Assembly: GCA_018398765.1 (NCBI GenBank)
Contig: JAHBMJ010001149.1
Coordinates: 4,558-34,967 of the forward strand
DNA: 30,410 nt
Source: Chromera velia
Lineage: Eukaryota; Sar; Chromeraceae
Direction of reading: 5' to 3'
The position numbers and the translations under genes were made by a program. Under the pieces are notes generated by a model that made no database searches, was not told the origin of the DNA, and saw nothing but the letters and a program-made list of their open reading frames with translations. This document shows, piece after piece, positions 9,402 to 19,716 of the stretch (position 1 is the first letter of the stretch; the number at the start of each line of letters is the position of its first letter).

Positions 9402-10509
9402 AATCTTGTGTTTTGAAAAGGAAGAGACCGATTCGATCCCCAACAAATCTTTGGCAGTTGGTAGCATCTCCAGTAACTGACCTGTAGAGCAGCCCCACCT
9501 TTGGTGTGCTTGTTTGGAGGGGACGATTCCTGTCTGTGTGTATGTATATGTGTATGTCTATCTTCATGTGTGAAAGGAAAAGCAAAAAAGGAGACAAAAA
9601 AAGATCGTCCAGTCTGTCTGAATCAAAACAACAATCCAGTTTTTCCGTGTTTTTCCTTTCGTTTGAAAAACTGTCTGTCAATTGTCTGTCTGTGTAGGTG
9701 CAATTGGTTCTTTCTGTTCTGTTGCTATACCCTCTTTCTTCTGTTTGTTGGTTTTGTGAATCAGATCCCCCGTTCCCCTGCATTTTTCTATCCTGCTCTG
9801 CCTCTCTGGTGATTTTCTTTGGCCCTCTGTCCTGTTACTTTTTTTTGCACTTTTGTGTACCCTTTTGCCCTTTATCTTCTTCTCGGCTCTGCCCCAACAC
9901 AGATGCCGACGGGGGATCATGCAACCACCTGATTTGTGCCGCTGGTTTGCTTGGCCGATTTTTTGCTCGGAAGTCGTTCACATCTGTTCACTGATGTGTC
10001 TGGTTGCAGGCCTCCCTCTCTGCAGTTGATCAATCAATCATTCAATCAGTCAGCCGATCGATGGATCAATCACATGCACTGGGACCGTGATGGGGGGCTG
10101 GGACTAGATCAAGAGACGTTGGGTCCATACTTTAGGGGAGAGAAAGGGTCGGGCTTCACCCCTGCATGTGGATGAAGGTAGAAGGGTGCACTGAGACTCG
10201 GGCGACCGGAAGGGGGGATTGATAAGGATTGCAGGCCGTTGGAAAGAAAGGAGGGCGTTTCTCTGCACGCGAGGCTGTCTTAAGAAGTGCAGCAGCGTTT
10301 CTCCACTGTATTGATAGGCATCATCACAACGATTTTCTTTGTGATCCAGGGACTTATGCTTACTTATCCCAAAGGGCCTTTCCCGGCGCATTCCCGCCTT
10401 CCAGGGGTAATCGTTTATTTCAATGTGTGCGGTGGTTTGTAGTGTGGCTCTGAGTGGGCATGTGTGAGCACGTACTATGTCATATACTCTTGCCAAAACT
10501 AGCCAAAAC
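9402..10509. other. Downstream flank of the RING-CH gene, no supported gene
   Basis: T-rich on the + strand with short runs of CTGT and TCAATCAATCA near 10028. A 138-codon open frame on the - strand (10104-10517) has no recognisable motif and overlaps simple sequence, so I do not call it. Confidence 0.5.
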
Positions 10510-11050
10510 TCCTGCATCGAAGAGATTAATACGTTTATGACTATGTTTATGATGAATTAATGAATTTTGAAGGTGTATTTGTTTCCGTATATTAGAGATT
10601 AAATATAAATGCCATAGGGTGGTAAGTTTCTAGCATAGTTTTTAAAGGGTTTTAAAATTTTTCTATATGGCTGGGACAGGCCGGGACGCCTATAATCGCC
10701 TACACAGAACAAGAATTAAACTAGAGAAACTATAAGCTTCTTCGACGAATCTTTGCCTTTTTTTGTTATACTAGTGTAGGATTCTAGGCCTATCACAGAG
10801 AAAGAAAAAAATAATTTAAGCCCGTCTTAAAATTCGCTTAGTTTTTTTTTTTTTTTCGTCTGACGATGTTAGGTGACAAACAACTGTTGTTCAAGTGTTG
10901 CATAAGTGTTGTTTTGGTGTTGTACAAGTGTTGCTTAGTTGTTGCGTTAAAAAAAAAAAAAAATTAAGCCAATTCTGGTTCACTTTTTTTTTTTTTTTTT
11001 TTTNNTGGTTCCCTTTTTTTTTTTTTTTTTTTTACTGTGATACGCCTAGG
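10510..11050. other. AT-rich island with homopolymer runs and an assembly gap
   Basis: Contains a T14 run near 10843, an A run near 10949, and two long T tracts at 10984-11003 and 11013-11033 flanking NN at 11004-11005. GTGTTG units recur at 10890-10945 (AAGTGTTG at least three times). No gene is visible. The length around the N bases is unreliable. Confidence 0.6.
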
Positions 11051-11130
11051 TAGGATTTAGGATAGGATAGGATTTTATGTTCCAAGAATCCCCGCGGTCC
11101 ACTGCCAGGTATCGGCTTGCACCGATGTAA
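11051..11130 (-). mobile_element. LINE-like 3' tail (copy B, inverse orientation)
   Basis: Read on the - strand, it gives GTGCAAGCCGATACCTGGC, then AGTGGACCGCGGGG, then AACATAAAATCCTATCC with ATCCT repeats. This matches the end of the element at 3209-3272 apart from scattered substitutions and a small indel. Homology further inside the element is not evident, so this copy is short or strongly diverged. Confidence 0.55.
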
Positions 11131-11653
11131 TACCACTACTTGCTCATTTTTTATATGCAAGGCTTTTCGTATCCTTCTATAGACCTCAGGCTCTAGCTAG
11201 ACCCCCTCCCAAACCCCCTGATTAAGGTCCCCCTCCTCCTATAACTTTAATTGTTGATTGTTTTTTCTTTATACTCTTCCCCTAGATCTTGTCTAAATAC
11301 ACTCTCCGTAGCTCTTAATTGTATGTTCAGGTATGTCCGTGAATTATTATTCTTCTGGTTGCTTTCATTTCTACTTTAATAAGCTGACGGCTAGGCTTAG
11401 TAGGGGCTTGGCTTAGGCTTTAGCTGACGCTAGGGCTTAAAGTCCTCCTTTGTGTTAAAAGTTGAATTACCATGCAATAGTCAATCAAAAAAACTAAAAA
11501 CTTAATTTGATCTAGAATTTGATTCCTAGTTTAATTTTAATTTTCCTCTTTTTGACCAAGTTAATTAATACTAGAATTAATATTGATGTAATTAATTATG
11601 TAATTGAGAAGCAAATTGGGCGATGCTACTAGTCACGCTAGAGGCGACGAGGA
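11131..11653. other. AT-rich intergenic DNA, no gene seen
   Basis: Contains a pyrimidine-rich stretch near 11200-11245 and several AGCTGACG/GGCTTAG-like short repeats near 11380-11435. No supported open reading frame. Confidence 0.5.
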
Positions 11654-11868
11654 TTACGTCGAGTAAGGAGTGCAGTGTATGTATTGACCTTGCAGTACGA
11701 ATGACCCTTCGGGAGTCTCTCCAAGGCCGATAGAATGGGCCGATGGACGCGCGACTTTTGTTTTCTTCAAAGTCGAAAAGTCTGACTCATCGATAAAGTC
11801 ACCTTCCTTTCTCCTCCTTTCTGCGATCGAGACATCGAGGTCCTGATCCAAACTGTACGTGAGGCAAG
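11654..11868 (-). other. Possible alternative terminal exon downstream of the calpain gene
   Basis: On the - strand the sequence CTTGCCTCACGTACAG is a good splice acceptor and is followed by an open frame of about 65 codons to a TAA at 11654. It includes DVSIAERRRKEGDFIDES and HSIGLGETPEGSF. It lies just downstream of the calpain stop codon, so it could be an alternative last exon, a relic, or chance. I recognise no domain. Confidence 0.25.
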
Positions 11869-11969
11869 AAAAGGAATCAAGTGATCTGCATCCTCTGCCT
11901 AGCGGGCTTTGATGGGCCCGCAGAGGAAATCAACAGACCCCGGGCCAGGGCCAATGCCTCTCCATCCCC

Positions 11970-13176
11970 TCACTGCACAACACAACAGCCCGACCCCTTC
12001 GTTCCCCCCGGCTTTACAACGGATTGCCCTGACTTCATGTTCATGGGAGAGATCTGAATGTTGTCAAATATTCTTTCGAAGTCATCAATGGTCATCCAGA
12101 ACTTTCCATCCTTCGCTTTCTGTGACCCTTTGGGGGCGTCCTTCAGTTTCTCCCACAGGCCCTCGTGCTTGTCCCACTCAGGAGACTTGTCGGAGAACAA
12201 ACCTTGCCACTCTCGGGTGGCCCCCCTGCCCCATGGATTCCGAAGCTGGACTAGGCGCAATGAACCCCCGGAATAGACACGCAGAATCGTGTATGCGTGC
12301 ATTTCCACCAGACCATCCTGTCTGACACCCTCAATGCGGTCACTGAGGATGAAAGCGGACATGACGAAACTCTGCTTGTCTGAAGAAAGCAGAACCTCAT
12401 GCAACTGTCGAAGCATCTCTTCCCGCTTTCCCCCCCCAGAGACGGTCTCTGCTGTCTCTGCAGACAGAAGCCGCTGGCAGAATCGGGGGTTCTCTTTGAT
12501 GAATGGCAAATGAACTTCGAACCGTCTCCAGCAGGCAACACCCTCTTTTCCATCTGCACCCTTCTCTTGCTCAGCACTTCGCTTTTTCCATATGTGCTGC
12601 ACCAACTGTCCAGACAGGCACTGAAAAGCATAGGGCGAATATCCACCCTTCAGCTTCCCATACCCCTTGAAGAACTTCGCAAAGGCCTTCTCTAAAATCA
12701 GACACCACAACTCATTTCCTGCCGGCCGTGCGTACATAGGCACTCCCTTTTTCGACCACCACTTTCTCTTTTTGCATGGAATGAAATCATCCACAACAAT
12801 CGTTTCCCATTTCTCCGAGGAGGCATCGAACAGCTTCAGCTCGTACTTGCCCTCCTCGGAGAACTTTTGAGTGACGAAAAGTTTCCGGATCGCCCCGCGA
12901 AACTCTGCGACTGCAGAGATTGCAGCAATCAGCCAGCAGTCCCCTAGAGAACCTGCGGGTAGGTAGAGGGACGACAGTTGAATTCATCGAGAGAGGGAGA
13001 GAGAGCGACAGGGAGAGAGAGAGAGAGGGAGGGAGAGAGAGAGAGAAAAGAAGGCAGATAGATCAACGGAGAGACAGATAAAAAAGAGAGACGATGGATA
13101 ATTGAGAAAACAAATCCAGATCGACGCATCCATGAATCTCTGCAAAAGAAAAAAGGAGGAAAGCACACAAATAGTG

Positions 13177-13215
<39 letters not shown>

Positions 13216-14371
13216 CACATGCACACACACACACCGAGGAAGAGGGAGAGAGAAACACAGAGAAAACAAAAGAGATTCCAACAGAAAGCTGCAGCGAACG
13301 TCCAAAAGACAAATCGAAAGACTGTCACATGGAGAAAAAACGCAACAGCAGAGAGCTCAGCAGTCCGACCGGCATAGAGGCCGACATCAACTCAGGTGGA
13401 CATGCAGATTGAGCAATCTACGCACACAGGGAACAGGATACAACACAAAGACAGATATAGACCGCAACAACAACTCCACATGACACAATCTTCCTCTGAT
13501 GTACAAATGTGCACAGCTGACCCTGCACAAGATCATCTGGTTCAATCCCGTCGAAGAGTTTGTCGACGCATTTGGACGAGTGCGCAAGTTCTGACCCTCT
13601 CACCCACTCGACTTCCGACTCTAGCTCCGGGTCTGCCAGGGACGCGGCATTGGGTGGAAACTCTGAATCTGTAAACTTTTCCTCCTCCTTCAGTCCCCCC
13701 TCTCCCTCCCCCTCCCCAGCCGCTGCATCACCCTCTCCGGGCATATCAAATTTTTCGCACTGAATTTTTTCATCCTGCTTCCAGTCCCCAGCCTCAAAGA
13801 CCTTCCACACACCGTCGATCTGGTCAGGCGAACCCGCATCGTAGTCAGTACAGAAAGCCAATCTAGAGTCTGTACCCACTTGCGACCCGATACACCAATC
13901 ACTTCCCCGAAAGTAGAGATACAGATTTGCCTCCTCATAAAAGTAGACGGGCCGATCGTGGCTCAGTCTGGTCTCCATCTTGATGTACCCCCCATTTATG
14001 ATGGAGTTCGGACCAACTCTCCCGTCAAGCACCACTCTCTCAGGTGCAGACTCTGGTGCTAACTCGATCTCAATGACCGAAATTTTGACATTCGGGTCCG
14101 ACTTATAGTCCCCCCCGTCCCACACCAGCCAGGGTTTTTGACATTTCTCGGGGGAGTCTACAGATGTGTCTTCGTTGTAAGCGTACATCGACCTGCTGCC
14201 TATGGCGTTGCTAACCTGCCATCCCTTCTTTCCCTTGTAAATAAACAGGGACATGGCTGCATACTTGAAGGCTGCTGCATCGTAATAGTGCTCCTTCAGC
14301 CTTTTGTACCCACCGTTGATGATGCTGTTCGAGCCCGAACGGCCGCTAAGAACGAGAACCTGAGTGGGCAT
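11970..14371 (-). CDS. Calpain-like cysteine protease with CaaX-type C-terminus
   Basis: Two exons, 14371-13522 and 12952-11970, joined in phase 1 (G + GT) to restore the family motif LVQGSLGDCWLIAA; total 610 aa. Calpains (family C2) are intracellular cysteine proteases. The triad is complete: Cys289 (GDCWL), His502 (GLVEMHAYT) and Asn522 (LRNPWG). Later conserved parts include EWQGLFSD and KFWMTIDDFERIFD. The N-terminal part has two related modules of ~95 residues, each starting VL.GR.G.NSIINGGY, typical of alveolate and kinetoplastid-type multi-domain proteins, then an acidic linker and the calpain entry motif FTDSEFPPNAASL. The protein ends GSGCCVVQ: CVVQ fits a prenylation CaaX box with a second Cys in front. 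No EF-hands are seen, so calcium control by a penta-EF domain is unlikely. The frame stays open ~40 codons upstream of the chosen ATG, so a 5' exon may exist. Confidence 0.88.
12953..13521 (-). other. Calpain intron packed with simple repeats
   Basis: The donor lies at 13521-13516 on the - strand (GTCAGC) and the acceptor CCCGCAG ends at 12953. The interior holds a (GA)n-rich purine tract at about 12985-13070 and a (CA)n run at 13178-13235, both as read on the + strand. Removing it joins VQG to SLGDCW exactly. Confidence 0.8.
13178..13235 (+). repeat. (CA)n microsatellite
   Basis: About 58 bases of CA units with a few CGCA and TGCA interruptions, inside the calpain intron. Confidence 0.95.
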
Positions 14372-14434
14372 CTTTGGCTGGGCTGGGGCGAGGCGGTGTT
14401 TCTGCGCCCGTGCGCTGTTTTTTGGTGAAGGCAC

Positions 14435-16399
14435 CTGAGGGGACAGAAGCTCGTCACACTCTTTGAACCTCGGATCGATCGGGTGGTCTACAGGTTGGCA
14501 GATGCATGCATGCGCTCAAACAACCGTTGCAGACATGTTTGTCCACCTGGGCAACAAAGACACAAGGGTCGATTTCGAAGAGCTCCCAAGTGGTCCCTGC
14601 GATTCTACCTTCAACTCTACTGTAGGAGTGACTGTCTCATGCATTGCCCATGCCTGATGTATGTGTTACAGTCCCGTAGTATATATATATATATACGTTT
14701 ATGGCAGTATTCGATATCGTGCATGACTCGATAAAAAAAAGAAAATGAAAATTAACAAGTGAGTACGCGCGGTTTGCGCGCGGAAGTGAGTAAGCATACT
14801 CTATATACGCATGAAGAGGCGCGCCCCGGCACAATTAAAGGTCAGTCACTTTGGATTTGCATGGATGCGCGTACGCAGAACAAAGCTAGCACGTACAATG
14901 AAAGGCCGACATGAGCGTTTCCCAGATTACAAAGATATCAACGAAACTTTTATAGAAAGGAAGCATTTGATTGGCTTGTCCTCCTCATACTATTGCATAC
15001 TTCCCTTTTTGATTGAATTCCTTCCCTCGCGCTGAGCAAATATCACTCACAGGAATGAATCTACTTAATATACATAACAAATAATGCCGACTCTTATTTA
15101 AAAAATACTTTAAAAAACTTGAGTCGACTAGAATCATTAGATTTACAACTATTCATTTAACAAGCTGCTGAGCAAAACAAACACTGGCAGGCCGGCAGAT
15201 CGTATCCTATCTAGTATCATCTATCAATTAAGAGGTAAACACTCATAGATGCAATGTCACAGTTGCTCATGCACGTGCTACCTCCATTTCCGTAGCAGAA
15301 CGCCTCCCCCCTTTGACGGATCAGACAAACCTGATCCATGCATCTCTCCCCTCTAGCTCCTGTTTTCTCACTGATGAATGATGAATGAGTGAAAGAATGA
15401 AGGAATGGACAGATGACTGGACGCATATTTGGTTGATCAGGGGGAACAACCTTGCACGCATCCATGGCAAGGATTTCATTTGGTTCAATGAAGTCCACCC
15501 GAAAGATAAGTTACCAACAACCGAAAACCTACTCCATCGGTAGCATGTCTCCACAAAACAGCGAGAACCAAAATGAGGAAGATGGATGATGAGAAAGGAA
15601 AAGCGGCAAACTGAGGGCCCGTCGACGAGCTTTTCAGAGGATTACTTACACCGGCCCCACCTTGCAAAGTGACAGCCAACTAGGCCACGAGCAGAGTGGA
15701 AAAGATAAAAAAGGCAAGAACGAACAACCACCCAATTCAAGAGCAACAGGCCGTCGTCATTCCAGAACACGCCACTCACTGGCATCTCGATCGATCGATC
15801 GAGCGAGCGGTCAGACACCTCCCTTCTCTCTTTTGGTTCAGTGAGCGCAGAATTGTATTTAGGGCGCATGAGTGTTCCTGTGGCTGGACTCTCGAAAAAT
15901 GGAGGTATTATTATATTATTTGAAATTATCTCTCCTGCCAGCAGATGCATGCCTTTAATACAGAAAATCACGATTACCCCTCGGCAGGTCTACATGCATC
16001 GACCCACTCATCCGCCTGATTACCTTTTGCTACAGCGACGAAGAAGTCCTACCATGGAACACGAGATTGGGCAGACAATTAAATAATTTTAGCAGTTAAA
16101 TACGCACTTTCGGACGGGCGTCAGCCCAGCGAGTGAATAAGCGAATGGGTGAATCAAATGAAAGCTGTTCGGCCAGCATTTTGTCCGGAAGCGATCGAGG
16201 TCGATGGAACCTTCCAACGGCTTAAAAAAATTTCTCTCTCTCTTTTTTTCTCTCACGAAAACACACACACACACACACACAAACAGTACGCAGAAGGCTG
16301 AAGGAGGAAACATCGCGGGACGGGAGGAGGACAGCTGCATGCACTGCCTGATCTCCTGCATGACGCTCAGGGTATTGCTCTACCATTGAAATTTGAATC
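14435..16399. other. Intergenic region, no confident gene
   Basis: Contains a (TA)n run near 14679-14695, a GATCGATCGATCGAGCGAGC tract near 15787, and a (CA)n run at 16260-16281. Open frames on both strands are short and lack recognisable motifs. A possible calpain 5' exon could lie near 14550-14650: a - strand frame opens with ATG at about 14645 and has a donor-like CAG/GTGGAC, but the phases do not join cleanly to 14371. Confidence 0.4.
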
Positions 16400-18558
16400 T
16401 CATCTCCTTCCTCCCCAGCTTTCCCGATTCCCCCACCCCAAAAGACTCTGGCACAGGTTTGAAAAAGATTGACTCAGCTCCCGTCCCCCCCGTTTCCTTT
16501 TCTTCCCCTGAGACCCCTCCTCTTCCTCCTGCTGCTGTGTAACTCTGCACTCGTCCCCTCTCTTTCCCTCACCGCCTTCGGGGGAGGAACTGACTCGGCG
16601 ATCATTCGGACCTCCGGAAGTGGGTGGGTATTGATTCTCATAATCTTTCGTGGAGCACTGGAGAGGGAAGACTTTGCGGGCCCTCGGCACGGCAAAGAGC
16701 GGCAGGGACAGAGAAGCTTGGAGCCTCTCCTGCACTGCCGTCCGTTGTTTCGATCGGGCTGTCTGCAGATTTGTGGAAGCTGTAACTCCCTCGTGACCCT
16801 TGTCTCTTCTTTCCTCAACAGGCGTCATCTCAACGTCCCGTTCTTCCATTTCTATCGCCTGCACACCCTCGTGTCGGCCCTTTTCCTTGGCGTTGCTCCT
16901 ACCTGAACCCTCTGACGCAACTCGGGAAGAGAGGTTAATGCGGGAGCGATCTGACCCTCCTGTCTTAGTGCGGGAGAGTCTGAGCGCTTTGGCCTGTTCA
17001 AGTCGCTGGTTTTTCGGTGGGTGTTTGGATGATGATGCAGTTTTGAGTTGTTCGAGTCGCTGCCTCTTGGATTCCTCCGCCATTCTCTTGAACTCCGCAA
17101 GTTTGTCTACAGGAACGTGTTCGTCCCTTGCCTGCGGCTGCTGCTGCTGCTCATTCTCCTGCGATGGCGGCGGGAAGGGGGGCGGCTGCTCCTCATTTTC
17201 CTGCGGCGGCGGCGGCGGTGGCGGCAGGGGCGGGGGAGGCGGCTGCTGCTGCCACTGCTCAAAGCTATTCGGTCCTGAGCAGAAGGACATGCCTGCAAAG
17301 ACCTGCCGGGATGGGTAAGCGCTCTCTGCCTCCACCACTGACTGATCTATCAAAGACATGTCCATATCGCTCGCCTGATCTACCTCTACAGCCATGCAGG
17401 TGTCCACCGGTCCGGGTGCTGACTCTTCCTCACATCCCCACCCAATCATCTCTTTCGCCCCCCCTTCCGTCTCCAGAGACCTCATCATCACCTCCCCATC
17501 CCCCATCTCCGTGTCCTCCTGTGCCCCTGCCTCCAGTACCGTCTCGTTTGTCTCCACACTGGCCTCCTTCACAATAAAACAGAACTCCCCCACACCCCTC
17601 GAAGTTCTCACTGCAGATGTGCTGACTGCTATTTCCTGAATCTCCACCTCCTCCTCTTCCTCCTCTGTGGGAGGGGAAACCTCTTCTTCCTCCTCTGTGG
17701 GAGGGGAGACCCGTCTTCTCTTGCTCTGCTGCTGAGACGGAGACGGAGAAGGAGACGGAGAGCGAGCAAGGGATTTTTGCAGAACGGAAACGAGGTCTTC
17801 AGAGGGGGAACCTAGGTCATCAAGCGCGGAAGCAAGAAGAGCAGATGCAGTCTCCTCTTCTTGACGAACGGCCCCCCCATAAGGGGCTGTCGGGGAGGGT
17901 GGCGGGCTCTCAGACGGAAGCGCCGGGGGAGCAGATACAGGGACTGCTGTGGGCGGAGATGCGTTTTCAGTGGGAACTAAGGGGTGCGGGGTGGAGGCCG
18001 AGGGGGTTTCGGTTTCTTCTGCAGCGGAATGGAGAGAAGCGTCAGCCGGTGATGACGAGACTTCTTTTGCTTGTGGGATAGGAATGTCCTTTTCCGCACC
18101 CTCGTTGCCTTCCTGAGCTCTTTTTTCCCCCTCGCCCTGTTCAACTTCCACCCACGCCCTTTCTTCTCTGGGAGTAGGGACAGAGGAGGCAACGGATTCT
18201 TCTGTGCAGTTGCCCGCATTCGGATTTTCCCTTCTGCTTTCCTGGTCTTCGGCGGTGTTGTCGGCTGAGTGTCTATTTTCTGCTTCGCATGAAGCGAAGC
18301 TCTGCTCTCCTAGGCCCTCCTGGACTTCAGGGGGGGTCTCTGCCCTCTCAGGGGGCATCTCTCGTGGAGGTGCGATAGGAGAGAAAGTCTCTGAGTCAGG
18401 AGAAGGAAGAGACGCAGCTTGCCTTTGCGAGGCGCAATTTGGTGCGTCTGCAGGTCTCTGCCCACCTGTTTGACCGCCACTGCTCCCCTGAGAGGCTTCG
18501 TCCTCTTCCGCATCCTTTGAGACTGCCTGCTGTTGCCCGTTTTTCAGAGCGACAGCCA
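16400..18558 (-). CDS. Long disordered exon of a probable nuclear protein (3' part)
   Basis: A long open frame ending in TGA at 16400. Upstream of 18558 the frame continues, but its translation is hydrophobic, the DNA is pyrimidine-rich and it ends CTTCTGTGCAG, so I place a splice acceptor there; the exon begins with two bases of a split codon. About 718 residues are encoded, rich in Glu, Ser, Pro and Gln. Visible parts: two direct repeats VSPPTEEEEE, a poly-Pro/Gln block (PPPPPLPPPPPPPQENEEQ), a charged helical segment (KLAEFKRMAEESKRQRLEQL) echoed by NQRLEQAKALRLSRTK, and basic clusters SKRRRVSPP and GKKRKRGG that could be nuclear localisation signals. No enzymatic domain. It could be the downstream part of the ankyrin gene or a separate gene. 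Confidence 0.55.
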
Positions 18559-18999
18559 CTGCACAGAAGATACGCACAAACACAAAATTCGTGCAGGAAG
18601 ATGCGGACGAACAAACATCTAAATAGAGCACGCGATGGAGACCATGAGAACATCGTATCCCTTCAATCAAGGACAACAGAATGGTCAAGAGGGAAAGAGA
18701 AGAGACGACAGCGGAACAGAAGAGTTGGAGCGGGAAGCTCACACCGTGTCTTTCATCCGACCCGATTTAAGAACTGAGAGAGACCGAAAGTTTCAACCCC
18801 TTTGCACAGCACTCCGATTCAGACGTACTTCCTCAGTGATGTTTCCCCCCCTTTTTCCGTCCCTTTGCAATCTTCAGCTGAGCACACTTGCTGAAAAACT
18901 TTGCGTCACTGTGTAAAATATGCTGCTGAATCCGGGAGGCAAGCGAGGACCCTCTTGCCTCATATGGAGTCTTCCGCCTCCACATCTATACACCCGGCC

Positions 19000-19356
19000 A
19001 CACAGAGACAGACGAGGAAACGAAATAACACACAAAACGAGAGGGGAGGGAGCGAAAGGGAGACGGAGTGCAAGAAGATAACTCAGAGAGAGGCCACAGG
19101 CACAGAAAAGAAACAGACCGACCCTCAGGAGACGGAGACGCAGATCCACTCTTGTGGGAATCTGAAGAAGAAGAAGAAGAAGAAGAAGAAGAAGCAGGCC
19201 CTCCAATCCACCAGAGACGAGCCCCAGTCGAGGTTGCAAGGGCAGAGGGAGACGGAGAGGGCGAAGTCGAGACGGGAACAGCATTTCCACCCCCAGATCC
19301 ACTTTCGTCCTCCCTGCCCCCCTGGCCCTCTCTGTGTCGAGAGGCCGTGACGGCAC
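19000..19356 (-). CDS. Possible Ser/Pro-rich exon
   Basis: After an acceptor (CCGTCTACAG on the - strand) the frame reads GAVTASRHREGQGGREDES, then a Ser/Pro block and a run of about ten Ser encoded by a (TCT)n triplet repeat at 19163-19193. The composition resembles the disordered exon at 16400-18558, so it may be an upstream exon of that gene. The donor is not clear, and an opposite-strand frame with a Glu run is equally open, so strand is uncertain. Confidence 0.25.
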
Positions 19357-19655
19357 CTGTAGACGGTCGGAGAAGCACACGTCACGTACATATGATTTTT
19401 ATACGCGGACTCATGGAGTCGTTCTCACATAACTGTGCTCCTTTCCGTCACAGATTTGAGATCGGCAAAGAGAGAGGAGGACAGGACTGAGAGACAGAAA
19501 GAGCGGCGGGAAGGAGGAAACAGCAACAGGCAGGCAACCAGACGAAGTGATGTCTTTCCTTCATTCCTCGCTCCACTTCCGGACGGGCAAACTGGCAGAA
19601 GCACATGCTGCTTAATGCCCTCTCTCACACTGATGGGCAGGCAGACAAATTCACG

Positions 19656-19657
<2 letters not shown>

Positions 19658-19693
<36 letters not shown>
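19658..19693 (+). repeat. (CT)n microsatellite followed by CTCGCTCGCTTG units
   Basis: A pure CT run followed by two copies of the block CTCGCTTGCTCGCACACAC/CGCACGC at about 19692-19745. It overlaps the 3' end of the ankyrin gene. Confidence 0.9.
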
Positions 19694-19695
<2 letters not shown>

Positions 19696-19716
19696 CGCTT
19701 GCTCGCACACACTCAT

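Noticed and set aside
10104-10517. Open frame of 137 codons on the - strand downstream of the RING-CH gene
   Set aside because: No recognisable motif, biased composition from simple sequence, and no splice or start context.
15642-15971. - strand open frame with a hydrophobic stretch
   Set aside because: Short, no conserved motif, splice-like GTAAGT cuts through it; not enough to call a membrane protein.
17128-17577. Ala-rich open frame on the + strand (poly-Ala)
   Set aside because: Antisense shadow of the Pro/Gln-coding triplet repeats in the - strand exon.
18901-19490. + strand frames with a Lys or Glu run
   Set aside because: The run comes from a (GAA)n triplet repeat; the rest is basic low-complexity with no motif. 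Strand remains uncertain, so only a low-confidence - strand exon is listed.
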